In this document: positions 46,627 to 59,522 of the stretch, in pieces
Numbering within the stretch: position 1 is the stretch's first letter
Layout: each line of letters begins with the position of its first letter
Origin: Bombardia bombarda
Lineage: Eukaryota; Ascomycota; Sordariomycetes; Sordariales; Lasiosphaeriaceae
DNA length: 64,000 bases
Assembly: GCA_030512295.1 (NCBI GenBank)
Contig: JAULSR010000002.1
Coordinates: forward strand, 3,658,001 to 3,722,000
Reading direction: 5' to 3'
The notes under the pieces: model-generated
Database searches by the model: none
Told to the model about the DNA's origin: nothing
What the model saw: only the letters and a program-made list of their open reading frames with translations
Program-made: the position numbers and the translations under genes

Positions 46627-47076
46627 TAGAAGAAAAATGTGTATCCTGTCTGCTCTCTTGCGTCTAGATGTTGCCCCTGTTCGGGAAAATGACAGTATTG
46701 CCATTCTAGGGCAGCGGTGGCCCTAAAGTCAGTTTTGGGGTTCATGTGGCTATCATTGTGCAATAGAATCCCTCTGCACGAGCTCCGAGACCCTTGATTA
46801 TCTCGTGATACTTTGACAGTCCAAACATAATGCGCCGGACGTAAGGTTTTGGCATTGTATTGGCCTAGATTTACGGTTACTAATAGTACGAAGTGCCCTC
46901 ACTATTAAGTTGAAGAAATGAAACCCAACCAGGAAAATAAGTAAAGACAAATTCTGGTGATGAGTGGCACGCGCTCAGAAGTATCCCATGATTATGGAGC
47001 ATGGAGCATCATATTATAGAGCACATCCCAAAACAAATGAAACAAAATACACCCACAACTTTCACCCACCTCGCTC
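46627..47076. other. Convergent 3' region
   Basis: Gap between the small gene and the converging channel gene. No feature was seen. Confidence 0.4.
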
Positions 47077-49575
47077 TCAGCCCCTATAATTCGACGTGGT
47101 CCTCAGCCCCGTCCAGCCCCTCGACCCACCGGCGTCAACCCCCGTACTAAGCCCAGAGCTCCAGTCCCGAGGCGGTCCCTTGGCAGGCTGCGCGGGCACC
47201 TTCGCCAGCGCCGCCATAGCCTTGAGCTCATCCGCCTCCTTGGCCGCCTTCTCAGCACGTTTTCTCTCCGCCTCTTCCATGGCTCTTCTCACCATCTCGG
47301 CATCTTGTCTCGCCCCCGCCCCTGCGCCCTGTTGGATATCACTGACATCAATTGTGATATCCGACTGTTGTTGGGCAGTACTACCAGTAGCGGGAACAGC
47401 ATCGATCCTATCCGCCGCTTGCTCTTCCCTGATCCCAGCGAGCTTCTCCTCCGCCTCCTCGTTCGACATCATGATGTTATACAGCGGTCTGCCCTCTTGG
47501 CCCAGCGGGCCGCCATCAGGCCTAGTGATGGGCACCTTGCGGATCGCTGCGACGAGGGCACACATGAACTTCATACTCCTGGCTGCGCGTAGCGGCTCGT
47601 TGGACCAGTTACTCTTGTGCGTGAAGATGACCTTGAGCTCGAGCTTATTCAGCTCGTGTACGCCCACAATCGCCAGCGCCAGGTTGGGCATGTAGTCGCG
47701 CTTGTTGTCCTTGTGGCGAAGGAAGCCTTCGAGTTCGGTGCGCAGGAAAGACAGGTCCTTGAAGGTGGTGCGGATGTCAATCATCATTGACACAGCCTGT
47801 CTGTTTGCGCCCGATCGCGTCACGTTCTCGATGCGGCACTGCTGCAGCCACTCGTTGCCGACCTGCATCTCCATCCAATTATCGACGCGGCGGAAGACGG
47901 TGTAGAGCAGCGACTGGCGCGTCACGATGAGCGAGATGGAGTTGTTGGATGAACCATTCCAGATCTCGACGCGGTCGCCAGCGTCGAAAGGATGGTCAAA
48001 GAGCACAAAGATGCAACCGGCGAGGAAGTGGTGCACCGTCCGGCCGATGGCGAAGCCCGCCCCGGTTGCGAGCGGTGCTGCTGTAGCCTGGATTTGTTTG
48101 AGCGTGGGGACGTAGAAGACTAAGATGAAGAGCAGCATGATAAGAGCGAGGAATGCCAGAAGAACCCATTCGAACGTGTTGATGTTGTGGTCAGCGTTGT
48201 GCATGCTTCTGTAGATAGCATTGCGGATGCGGCCTGCCTCGATCACAGTCCATTCCATCTCATCCAGCTGGATGTCTCCGCTCTCATTCTCGTCTAGCGT
48301 CTTGAAGTAATTCTCTGCTTCTTCCTTTTTATACGGGCCTAGCACCTCAGCGATGTCCTGTGCCGTCATCTTGTCCTTGCCCGCAACCACAAAAGACATC
48401 CAAATGCGCCTCGCAAGCGCGGCCGCCGACTTTGGGTTGGCCATGGTCCGCTCGACGGTGCCGTAGCTCGATGTTGGTCGCAACCAATGCGATTTCGGGT
48501 CATTAGACAGAAAGTTTCCAAAGAAGGACGTCATGGCGTAGGTATCAATCCCGAGCCGGCTGAGATAGTGAGTGGCTCGCACGCGGTACTCTCCGTGCTC
48601 GGACCCAGTGGCGTTCGCGATCAAGATATCCTCTTCGTTGAACTCCGGTGTCCCGACGGGGTAGAGGTAAATAGATGCTTCGTACAAGGCAATGATAGCA
48701 TTGTGCATGTCCTTGGAGTGCGATAAGCGTCCTAGGTCGGATCGGAAATGGTAATGGATGGTGATGTAGAGAATCAGAATCTTCTCAAGCACGTAGAAGC
48801 CAGCCCAGAGCGCGCATTGTTGGAGAACGTCGTCGATCACGAAACTCCACTCGAAAATATCACGCACGTCACCAAATATCTATATTAACATAGCAAATTA
48901 GCAAGTTGGCTCATGATTGCACGTGAGGTATACAGAGAGCATCATTGTATCGGACGTACAGTATCAAAGGAAATGTAAGAGCCAGTAAGGAAGCCAGCCA
49001 GGGTAATTGGTCGTCTCATGGCTCGGAAGAGCCGCCAATATCGGACATGAGCTTGGTTGAAGTATCTGCAGAGAGTACTAATCAGTCCCTTGATAACTCA
49101 CTATTTTAACATTTTCACGGAGTGCATCTAACCTTGCAACGAATCTGAAGATGTATGGCAAGGCGCAGCCGAGACCATATGACACACATAGGGAGAGCCA
49201 AGAGACGAGAAGCCAGAAGAAGATGCACCAGATTATCAGGCGGTATAGCAGCCGGTTAGCGTCGTCCTGGTCAAAGTTTTTTGGGGGATTGTTCGGGTCG
49301 AGTGCAGAAGCGGTATCCGGGGCATCGCGATAGACGATGACGGGAACAGCAAGTGGTATGCCAACGAGGATAACAACGAGCAAGCACTTGAGGGCCCAGG
49401 AGACATACTTCCACAAGTATCCCCAGTAGGAACCCTCAGCGGTGACATAGCTGGGCGCGGTGATGTGAGAGTGCTGGTCCTGCTTCTCGTCTGTACTGTC
49501 AGTCAAGTCCACCGGCAAGGCCCCATAGACCTCGTCGGCGTTTGCCTGGTTCATCGTTAGCGGTGAATATGTCAT
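47077..49575 (-). CDS. EF-hand MscS-family mechanosensitive ion channel
   Basis: Model: 49575-49133, 49065-48960 and 48879-47077, 783 residues. The first donor (CAAG|GTTAGA) was preferred over the stronger-looking GTGAGT downstream because only it continues correctly: FRFVAR joined to YFNQAHVRYWRLFRAMRRPI, a conserved segment of fungal MscS proteins. Membrane spans lie at about residues 55-80, 110-145 and later, with the cytosolic loop FGDVRDIFEWSFVIDDVLQQ between. An EF-hand, DENESGDIQLDE (near residue 380), precedes two spans and the MscS pore/beta domain (ATGAGFAIGRTVHHFLAGCIFVLFDHPFDAGDRVEIW). The tail is Ala/Glu-rich coiled coil. Relatives (Msy1/Msy2 in fission yeast) sit in the ER and limit calcium rise on hypo-osmotic shock. 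Channel class is certain; location is inferred. Confidence 0.92.
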
Positions 49576-51108
49576 TACCGTGCTGGAACGCCAGACGCAC
49601 TCCCAAAGCTCCTTCTAGATTTTTGGTAGGTACTGCAACTTAATAAAGAGGAACAAGAAGAACAAGCTAGCCCACAGTCTAGACAGGGCAGCCCATAACA
49701 TAAGAAAGGAGTAGTTACCGGCGCAGGGGGCGGTGCCTCAACAAGGCCCTCATTTCAATTTGTGGTTAGCTGCTTACCTACGTACCTAGTATCTCGAGCT
49801 GACAGGCACTTTCAGATGGAGATGGACGGCTGCTTCATTGTAAGGGACAGCAGTTTAATCTAATTGCCGAATGGGCTGATTGGTTGGGAACTCGGTGAAG
49901 GTATGCAATGAAATGCAGATGAGAAGCATCGAACAGAACTCTGCTCAGCCGCAGATGCATGCGACCGTCGTATAGATGATTGGTCGAGCCAGTATCGTCT
50001 TGCCTTTTTTTTTTTTTTTTTTTTTTGGGGTGTTGTCTTGCGATGCTAATCTTGTGCGAATGCGTGTTGCCAACGAGGCAGGATCTGCAATGTGAAGCTG
50101 CAGTCAGGCAGGTGCGACCCACCAAGTCGATTACCATAGCACCTTAGTCAAATTATGTGATTGCTGCCTGGCTCGAGCCTGGGAGCACAAATTAATGTTG
50201 CACCAAACCCCAAGCGAAGAACGCCTTGAGAGTAGCACCCCATCTCGCACGTAACCCATCTCGCGCGTAAGTCCTCGCGCGTATCCTTGCGAATTGCGCG
50301 CAACAGTCAACGATTGGGGGCTGCTTTATCGTGCCAGCTTCATATTTGCAACTGCTGCACCATCTATTTTAACTTATAGCCGATGCAGCCCGAAACGGTC
50401 AGATCATGAAAGACAGTGCAGTCGCGAGATGTCGCCCCTTGTTGTTGAAGAAGCTTTTGCCAAGCAGCCTAACAGCGGGGGGTGGCACTGTTGAAAGCCC
50501 CATGCTCTACGATCACTGTCGCCAACGACTGACAAAGCTGCAATGTATTTCGGGAAACGCCAATCACAGCCAAAAGAAGCACGACATCCAGCTTGTCAGC
50601 TTTCCATTCTTATGGAGCTGACACTGGCATCCGTTAGATTTTTTGACCTGTCCCTCCTGTATCCTTGATACTCGGATGCAATCTGTAGACGGATACGGGA
50701 ACAAACATGTTGTAATAAAGTGCTTAGAATAAGCCCTCGAAGCTGCGTGTCCAATGCATGCAAGTTAAGGCTCGTCGTTCAGAAAACACCCACCTCTGTA
50801 ACCGCCCAGCTAGGACCTCAGGAGTTTATACAGGACCCTCTCGTCTCACGTCATCGTCCTCAATTCATAATGATTGAGAGACCCTGTCTTCATCCTGTTG
50901 CCACTGGCGCCGCAGCCGCGCAAAATCACATGATACCCCTGACCCCGGTCTTGCTTGCCCTCCTGGCCTTTACCATCCAAAAGCAAGGCCGATGACAACC
51001 GGGCGTAGTTGGGTTGCGACATTGCCAGCTCAGAGCCTCATTGTGCCAGAATTCAGGACCCGTAAAAATAAGACAACGGCTTAAACCCAAAAAAGAGAAC
51101 ATCATATA
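49576..51108. other. 1.5-kb gap without a supported gene
   Basis: Upstream region of the channel gene and 3' flank of the NLR gene. A poly-T tract of about 20 lies near 50005-50026. Nothing else is definable. Confidence 0.4.
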
Positions 51109-54100
51109 TCATTCCAGCCTTCGTCCCATCCAACTACCCTTGACAATACCTATCATTTTACCCCCTTTCTCCCCTCCCAAACCCCCATCCTCAAGCCCTC
51201 CCCGGCCCCCCCTCCTCACATGCGTCTTCCGATGCCTATTCCGATCATTACTCCGCGTAAACGCCTTCCCACACGTCTCGCACGCATGCTTCCTCGTCCC
51301 ATAATGGCTATCCACATGCGCATTCCTGATCGCCTGCCTCGTAAACTTCTTCCCGCAGACCTCGCACGGCCACTTGGGCTCGGCAATCGTCTTCTTGGCC
51401 TCAGCCAGCACGAACGCGCTGGGGTGGTCCGACTCGTCCGGGTGGTACTGGCGTATGTGCTTGTCCCTGTCCTTGTTGCTAGAGAAGCCAAAGGGCACGA
51501 GCGCGCAGCCGCGGATCGGGCACTGGAACGGCCGGTCGTGGCGGATCGAGTGTTTCTCCAGCGCCGACCGCGTCTCGAAGCCCTCGTAGAAGTAATCGCA
51601 TGTCACGCGCTCGCACTTGTACAAGCGTGTGCCGTATAGCTCGCGGAGGTTACGGCCGTCGACGCTGTCGGGCCTGAGACTGGACGAAAGTCCGGCGATT
51701 GTGGTCCGGATGGCTTCGAGAGCGGTGGAGAGGTGTGGCAGGCTGACCTTGTTGCGTTCCTTGAAGTCGGTCTGCTCGTGCTTGCAGACGTGGGTCCATA
51801 GGGATACGAGGTCTTGGTAAAAGATGAACTGCTGGAAGACCACGCAAAAGTCTGCTGGCTCCGCGGGTGCTTGCGGGCGAGGGGATATTTGTGGTAGGGG
51901 AAGCGGGGTGGGCGAACGTGACTGTGACTGGGATGACGAAAGTCGTGATGGAGCGGGGGCGAGTGTTGCTTGTGTTACAGATGCGGCTTGCGCCCGCAGT
52001 GCTCGTTGTGACCGTTGTGAGCCTTCCGGCTTTTTCTCCTGCGCTGCTTCAATGATGCTGTCGTGATGAAAGTTCAGAAACTTCCTTAATGCGTTGTGGA
52101 GCCTCCTCTCGTATTCTGGTCTCCTTTCGGGGTCGTGAAATAAGAACGAGGTATTTGTAATGAGATCTTGGAGATGATGCTTCCACTTGGAGATGGCGTA
52201 ATCTTGGAAGACATAGTATCCCTCTTTAGCTAAATGTGACACCTCGTCCTTGTCTAGGTTGGGACGAAAACATGGAAGACTGAGATATTCCAGGCATAGT
52301 ATCGTCAAGTCACACTCGATTAGCTTCTCGTCAAGCTCTTCGTTTGTCATAATGTGCCTAAAGATGCATTAGTACGCTGGTAGGTTAAGCTAGCTTGGGG
52401 AAACGAACACTCTGGTGGTACTGTGAATGAATTCGATGCGGTCTTCCATAACATAGACCAAAGAACCACATATCTGGCGAATATCGTTTCGCAGCATGTT
52501 ATTGTGGAAATCAATACTGTCTCCCATTTGTCCGTCAGGCTGAATGCAAAGCGCCGCCTTGAGTTCGTGCCATTTGAGAGAACGTTTGGCTCCTGCAAGC
52601 CAGGCAAATATCCTTCTAGCCATGACCCAACTCCTTGGTTCGAGGGTCTCCTTGAGGGTTAGGATAATCTTCTTGTATCTGATTGGAAGATTAGTACCCA
52701 GTGTACGATTTCTTAAACCCCATTTGCTGTCGTGATTAACCTTACTTACGCTTCTGTCAAATTTTTTGGAATGTTATTTTCCTTCAATTCTTCCTTGAGA
52801 TACCCGATCGTTGGTTGATTGAAAAGGTTCTCAGTCGTGAGAACAGCATAAAGAAACATTCCTGAGACATTATAAGCGAAATCCATGGCCATTGGTAGGC
52901 AGAAGTTTACTTACCTTGTGCTCTCAGCGAGACCTGTTCTCGTGCAAATCGCGTCTCTTCCTCTGTAAGACCTTTCTTTGTCTGCAATGTGACAAACTGT
53001 TTCGTGACGTACTTCCTAATGTCTTCGTCTGATTGAGCCGGCGGAAGTTGAAGTATTTCGGTGGGTTGGGATTGCATATGTTTTCGTATGTCGTGTATAT
53101 CTTGATTGATGAGTAAAACTCGTATTTTGCCTGGTTTGTATACGTCACATTTGCTGACGGCGGATATCCAGTACATTACGGTTTGCTGAAATTCGGCGGG
53201 AGGACACTCGTCCAACCCATCAATGATAATGAATTGGTTCATATCATGATCGCAAAAGAGATCGAGAAGGGATTTTACTACTGCTGTGTCATTCAAAATC
53301 TCGTCTCCGCGGCTTCGTTTTGCGCTACATGACGGAAGTAGCTCTTCATTATGGTCAACCATTTGACGCAAAAGCCCCTTTTGTATAGCTAAGTTGCTAT
53401 CCAGGTTGTTATCCTTCTCACGGCAGTAGAAGTAACTTGTCTTGAAGGTGGGGACCTTTTTGCATTCTTCAATGATGAGTGATGCCAGAACTGTCTTGCC
53501 TGGGTATTGAGGACGTCAGTGCAGCTCTCGGAATGGGGTTCAACAGACTCACCCGCTCCCTTTTTCCCGTTCAACCATAGAATCGAGTTGGTGGGAGTTT
53601 CCCCATGCATCCAATTGAACATCTTCTCTTCGTTTAGAATCCATGTTCCGGTCTCGGGGAAGTCGTTCCTCACGGACTTGAATGTGTGATGGTATCCTGA
53701 CTGGGAACCTCCTGGTGTTGACATCCACTTCATGATGTTTGCCCTCTGGTCAAGTTTGTGCTGCTTCTCCTGATCTCTGGCAAGACGCAGCATTTCCAGC
53801 CGGTCTTGCTCATACTTGTCGATGAAAAATTGAATCTCGCGACGGTTATCTTCGGACCGAATGATATGGTCGTTTAGCAGGCGATGGGTATCCATAGAGG
53901 CTTGTGCATTTTGCAGGTATATAGGGCGATCTCCATCATATAAGTTTGCAAATCTTTGCTGAGCATCGTGGCTGTCCTGAGACGCAATTATGTGATCATT
54001 TAGCCGGCGAGTATTGTCGTCAGATGCCTGTTTTCGCTGGGTGTTTAGAAGATTGTCCAAAACCTTGCTATGGGCGTCGAAGCTTTTGAGAAGAACATCA

Positions 54101-54775
54101 AAAGATTTCTCGTAGTCTTTCCAGTTGTCCTTGAAAGTCCTTTTCCAACCTGTCAGGCTTGTTCTTAGTATGTTTCCAATGTACTATTTGATATTGATTG
54201 TGCAAACCTCGGCCAGTTAACAATCGCACGATCTTCTTGTAGAATTGAAGCAGGTCGTGATACATGAAGGCAATACACTTGGTCATGCCGGGTGTACTCT
54301 TGATGAGATCGCTGTATGTTTGAAGATCAGGTATACGCCTCCCAAATCTCTGGTATGCATCGAGGACAATGTCCAACACACCAGGATCCTCCTGGGAGAC
54401 TTGCAGAATGTAGTTGGATGGGCCCCATATGAAGCCCGACAGCTCAGCGGAGTCGTCATCGCCTAATCCATCCCTGACGTCCCGGCAGACATTATCAAAC
54501 TCAGCAAACCTCTCGAGGTAAAACCGAATCCTGGAAAAATCCATCAAGGTCTTTAGTCGGTCCTGTTGATGCTGAATGGTCATGATTTTGTGCTGGACAT
54601 TGATGAGACGTTTGCCGGGAAAGTCATCGCGCTGAGCAGGAGTAAGGGTTGACTTGAAGTCGTCGAGCGCTCTGCGGAAAATGAGCTTTGTTGTATGTGT
54701 AAATGGATCCGCAATAGCGTCGCCATCATCGACGATTTCGATAGTCTCGGTCCTAGCAATGACGGGCTCGGACAT
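51109..54775 (-). CDS. NLR-like STAND protein: DUF7708-like N-terminus, NACHT-type NTPase, C2H2 zinc-finger C-terminus
   Basis: Six exons: 54775-54208, 54149-53553, 53499-52915, 52861-52750, 52678-52409 and 52357-51109, predicted 1,126 residues, every junction in phase. The start MSEPVIAR is the first ATG of the frame. Residues ~60-200 resemble the DUF7708 domain (SGFIWGPSNYILQVS, FYKKIVRLL, then WKRTFKDNW). The P-loop GKKGAGKT is created only by splicing exons 2 and 3; Walker B is IIIDGLDECP. A helical region follows (AQGMFLYAVLTTENLFNQPT, RIFAWLAGAKRSLKWHEL). Exon 6 carries cysteine/histidine fingers at about residues 965-1095, including CEVCGKKFTRQAIRNAHVDSH and CETCGKAFTRSNDRNRHRKTH. In fungi such proteins act as signal-transducing ATPases in non-self recognition. 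Fingers in place of WD, ankyrin or TPR repeats suggest a different ligand, possibly nucleic acid (inference). Confidence 0.9.
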
Positions 54776-55945
54776 CTTGCTGGGTTGGTTGTGTGTCGAC
54801 GGCGTATGAAGCTGGGCCTGAGGCAATGCCAGAGGTGGAGATGGTTGTCAAGATGCAAAACATGCAAGGTCTCGATGTAGCAGTCTTTAGGGTACTGTGC
54901 CTAAGTTGTGGGAGGAGGAAACCAGTGCCGCTGGCGGACGCAATCCCCGTTTGTGGTTAGAACTAGGATCCCAATCGACAGCTGGGACGAGGAGGCTCTG
55001 GGGTTGAATGGGGTCATTATGAATTGGGGATTGCAATCGACCAGTCTGATTCTGCTGGTGCAAAGGTCTGGTCTGCAAGGTCTGCAAGGTCTGCAAGGTC
55101 TGCATAGCATAGCCTCCGCACATAACGCCATTGTGCTTCGATTGGTCGCTTCGTCGCTTCGTCTAGAAGTTTTCCGACTCCGACCAAGCCTACTCGGGCC
55201 GCTCCTGGCTGGTCCGTAAGACAAGGCAACCAGGAGCATCGCCACAAAAGCCAAGTGTGCGTGGTTCGCCATGATAAGCCGGGCAAGGTGTGCTGGAAGA
55301 AGAGACCGTTGCACTTGCCTAACTGACTCCAGAGGCCTCCTTGCAGTGCATCCATGCTTGCAGGCGTCCATAAGATTGGTTGGGTCAGCGGGGTACTTCA
55401 GTGGTACGTGGGCAGGTTGCACTATGATCAACACAGCCCAGGATCAGGTCGTTTTGGGCTGGCATTGCATGCAGAATTGAAGGACAAGGCGACGAATTAG
55501 AGAAGGAAAGAAGTTCGGTGAGGATTAGGCAGACAGGGCAGACTGCAGAAAAGAAGACGTAGCTAGCTACTCGCCATTTTCGCTATCCCGATGCGATGAG
55601 GCGCAGTCGGTGGGACACTACAGGGCTCCAGGCTTTCTCCAACCTGGCCTGGCTCGGCTGGCTTGGCTCGGCTGGCAAGACTACCAGACAATTGGCTTTG
55701 TCTCTACTGTTAACGAAGCCTAATTTGTGTGGTCTCCCGCCTATCCTCTGCACCGTCCTGCTTAACAGCTGGCGATGTCCCAATCCATCTAACTATTGCA
55801 CCAGGCATGACATCTTGAAGTTTCCACAAAATACCTCTACGTGCCACCGGTGCTGCCAGCGAGTTGCCCTCTTATCTGATTTCGAAGTTCCGATTGATAT
55901 TTCATCTCTTTCAAGGTATCAACTAAACGCGATACAGGGCCAAAC
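54776..55945. other. Divergent promoter region of the NLR and SNF2 genes
   Basis: 1.17 kb shared upstream of two genes pointing away from each other. It holds the 10-bp tandem repeat noted separately and a CT/GG-rich stretch (TGGCTCGGCTGGC copies near 55645-55675). No gene was seen. Confidence 0.5.
55066..55104. repeat. 10-bp tandem repeat (GTCTGCAAGG)
   Basis: About three and a half exact units, preceded by a variant GTCTG unit. Confidence 0.85.
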
Positions 55946-58900
55946 ATGTCTCTTTCTAGCATGCTGAATCCGGACGAATCGGCCAGCCCGCCGCCTCCAA
56001 GGTAAAGCTGCATGTTTGATGAAATGCTCTGCCCATTGATCAGTACTGATTATGCGAATATAGCCCTGCAAACATCCAGCCCAACCAGTCTCAAATCGGC
56101 GAGTTTGTCTTTGACTCTCTGTTCATAGGGGAGTCATTGAACTTTGATTTTGACGGTACGAGCTAGAAATATTTGACGGGAAATGAAACAGGTTGACTAG
56201 GTGATACTAACCATATGTACCTAGTCCCTTCTTTCCCACAATCCGCCAACAGTCTCCGGCATTACTATGACTCCAAGGACGGTTGGGAGGGCCCCGAGTC
56301 CAATGAATATGACGACACAGATCCCTCAGACGTGGAGAGGATCAGCGGGACAAGCATAGACGACCAGAATGAAGAGGTTGATATTGAAGCTGATGCTGAT
56401 GCTCCAGGCATCGATAAAGTCTGCTACGGAATGGTTTGTGGTTTCCCATCAGCGCCACCGTGGTGAAGCAGAGCTGAGCTTGGCTAACCGGCAGTCATTT
56501 GCAGCTCTACCGACAAGACGTCAAACTGGTGTCCCAAAACATGGAAAGCTTGGTCATAAATCTAAAAACGTTGGCCGGAGCAAATAACGGTCATGTTCAA
56601 AAGTTCAAGCTCACTCCGAAACCTGTGCATATTCTGCTCTCGCTTCCCGACAAAACCGAGTTTGGACTTCTTCGAGATAACATGACCAAGGCTCTAGAGC
56701 CACTGCTAAAAGAGACCCCATCTATTGAGATTGAGGCCGTCGGCGTCACTAGTGCTCTATGCGAGCAGATAGGCCGAGCAAGCAAGCCGGAAGAAGCCCT
56801 CGTTCAGGTCAACGTCAACATCTATGGGCCCCGCGAGCGTGCTGCCGAAATTGGAGGCGCGCTTTCAGACCAAAAACATTACCTCCAACGGCCCGACTAT
56901 TTCAAAGCCCAATTTCCCTATGACAATCCCCACACTTTGATCTTTCCCGATTTGGAAGGCCAGCTGGTGGAGGAAGAGGTCAGGGAAGAAGTTTCAGCGG
57001 CGGCAAAGCCAAGGGCAGAAGAGGATCGGTTGAAGACTCTGGTGACGGAGGTGCACAACTCGCTTAGCCGAGCGAAGGAGTTGGAAATTGAGATTGGTGA
57101 CAAGAGATTAAAATCCGACCTATTGAAGTATGCAAGGTCTTGATCTCAATTTTTTGAGGATCATAAGCTGATTAAACCCAGTCACCAACAGCGCGCGCTA
57201 TCGTATATGCTGCAACGAGAGTCGGGTGCAATACCCGAGAAGTATCGTCTATGGCAGAAAGGCAGTCATGGTGGCCAAGAATTGTACGCCTCCAGGATGT
57301 CGTTCCCGCATTTCAGACATCACGTCGATACTGACCCTCTCACAGGTATATCCATCGCATCACCAAGACACGATCACAGGTTCGACCAGAAGAAATGGGA
57401 GGCGGCGTGCTTGCCGACGAGATGGGAATGGGGAAGACATTCTCGACGTTGGCGCTCATTGTACAGACCATCGAGGCCGGTCTTGAGTGGGCAGAGCAGA
57501 AGCGAAGTGAAGAACATACGAGTGGGAAAGCTCGACGATATTCTCACGCTACTCTGATTGTCGTGCCTTCCGCGTGTAAGCAGCCCTTCTCTTCCGGGAT
57601 TTCTCCCGCATGCTAACTGTCTGCCTTTAGTGCTCATCAATACATGGTTGAACGAAATCGAGCTGTAAGATGCATAATCTTTAGTGTCCAACGCATGTTG
57701 CTGACCTCATTTAGTCACATTCAGGATGGTTTAAAGACAGTCAAGTATCATGGCCAGGGAAGAGAAAAGGACTTGAGTGAGCTAGAGCAAGCTGATGTTG
57801 TCATCACCACATACAACACACTTGCTAGCGAGTTCAGTCCCAGGAAGGCGGTGCTCGACAGAATTAACTGGTATCGCATTGTCCTTGATGAAGGTAGATT
57901 CTAACGACGAGGCCTCTTTCCAATCAAACAGATTGCCGGGGCATTGCTAACGAAGCATCAATCGCAGCACACATTATTCGTCGGCCAACAACAACCTTCT
58001 ACCGAACTTGCACAGATCTCGAAGCCAGATCCCGTTGGTGCTTGACAGGCACGCCTATCCAGAATCGTCTGGAAGACATTGGCGCCTTGTTTGCTTTCCT
58101 ACGTGCAGAACCGTTCCATAGTCTAGCACAGTTCCGCCGATTCATCTGCATTCCTTTTGAACAAGGCGATGCCAAAGCTCGCGACCGCCTGGTTTTGTTA
58201 TACGATGCGCTCTGCCTTCGCCGAACAAAAGACATACTCGAGCTCCCCAGCCACAACGAGCGTACGCGCGACCTGACCATGACCGACGACGAGAGGCGTC
58301 AATATGACAAAACATTCAAAATTTTGTTACGATACATGGGCACAGGTGTGTCGCAATATCCTGGTGGTGCTGGACACGGACACGACCACCGGTCGATCAA
58401 ATTTGGCCAATTCCAAGCGCACCTGCAGCTGCGCATCCTGTGCAACCACGGGACATTTCAAAAGCCATTCTCATGGAAGAAGCGTGATCTCAAAGACGAA
58501 CGGGCTGCAGAGCGCGAGGCGTTCATTGGTTTAGGTCAAGGACCAGAGATCATGTGCGATGGTTGCAAACAACCCCGTCCAATCCTGGGCTCCACTAACA
58601 ATAGCTTTGTCGAAAACTGCACTCACTCCTTCTGCCTTGAGTGCCTAGATGACTGTGCCGACTTTCCGGGGATGCAGAATATGAAGCACTGCCCGTTGTG
58701 TCATCGTTTCGGCAACGCTCCTCCGGATGACCAAGACGATATCGTCATGCAAGATGGCGATGACGAGGATAATACGCCGGACAAGGATATGGTGCAGGAG
58801 AACTCCCTACATAAGGATTACTTCAATCGGACGGGATTCTCAACCAAGATGAACGCCTTGATTAGGGATGTCAAGGAGGATGTTGGAACCACTAAGAGGT

Positions 58901-59522
58901 AGAGAATAACCCCAGCATTTACAGTTCCCTGCATTATTCATGACGTCCTGCTCACCCATTTTTACAACAGTATCATCTTCTCTTGTTGGACAAAGACTTT
59001 GAACCTCATCTCCAGACAACTCACAAAAGAGAAAATCCGCCACCTGCGCATCGATGGGGACTGTCTCCTGTCCAAGCGACAGAACATCATTGATAAATTC
59101 GCTCGTGATGGGAATGCTCGAGTGCTCCTTATGACGACGGGGACTGGCGCCTTTGGGTAAGTGTGATGATCCAGTTGGTGTGACTCCTGATACGGTGGCC
59201 CTAACAATTTGTAGACTCAACCTTACAGCGGCGAACCGAATTTTCCTTGTTGAACCACAATGGAACCCCAGCGTCGAGAATCAGGCCATCGCACGGGCCA
59301 TTCGTCTTCGCCAGCAAAAGGAGGTGCTGGTGACGCGATATTATCTCAGGGATACGGTGGAAGAGGTAAGCTTTGCCCTTGTTTTTACTTACTCCTGCCA
59401 AGAATTGCCTGAAGAAGATAAACTGACATGAGTTTAAGTCGATGCGGTCGCAACAAGTCAAGAAGAGACAGGTAGCATTGTTTGGATTTGCTCGAGAAGA
59501 TGGCGAGGTTACGGTTGCGTAA
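55946..59522 (+). CDS. SNF2-family ATPase with RING finger (Rad5/Rad16/HLTF-like)
   Basis: Twelve exons: 55946-56001, 56064-56155, 56225-56433, 56505-57127, 57182-57283, 57346-57575, 57631-57664, 57715-57893, 57968-58898, 58971-59156, 59215-59365 and 59439-59522, all in phase, predicted 958 residues. Residues 1-330 are a poorly conserved acidic and helical N-terminus. Helicase lobe 1: NHQQRALSYML, ADEMGMGKT (motif I), ITTYNTLASEF, VLDEAH (motif II, completed across an intron), CLTGTPIQNRLED. A C3HC4 RING (CDGCKQ..CTHSFCLEC..CPLC, residues ~704-752) is inserted between the lobes as in Rad5. Lobe 2: FSCWTKTLNLI, RIDGD, LMTTGTGAFGLNLTAANRIFLVEP, QAIARAIRLRQQK. Motif VI lacks the usual Gly-Gln. 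Such nuclear proteins remodel DNA and ubiquitinate partners in repair or gene control. The precise pathway is unresolved. Confidence 0.9.
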
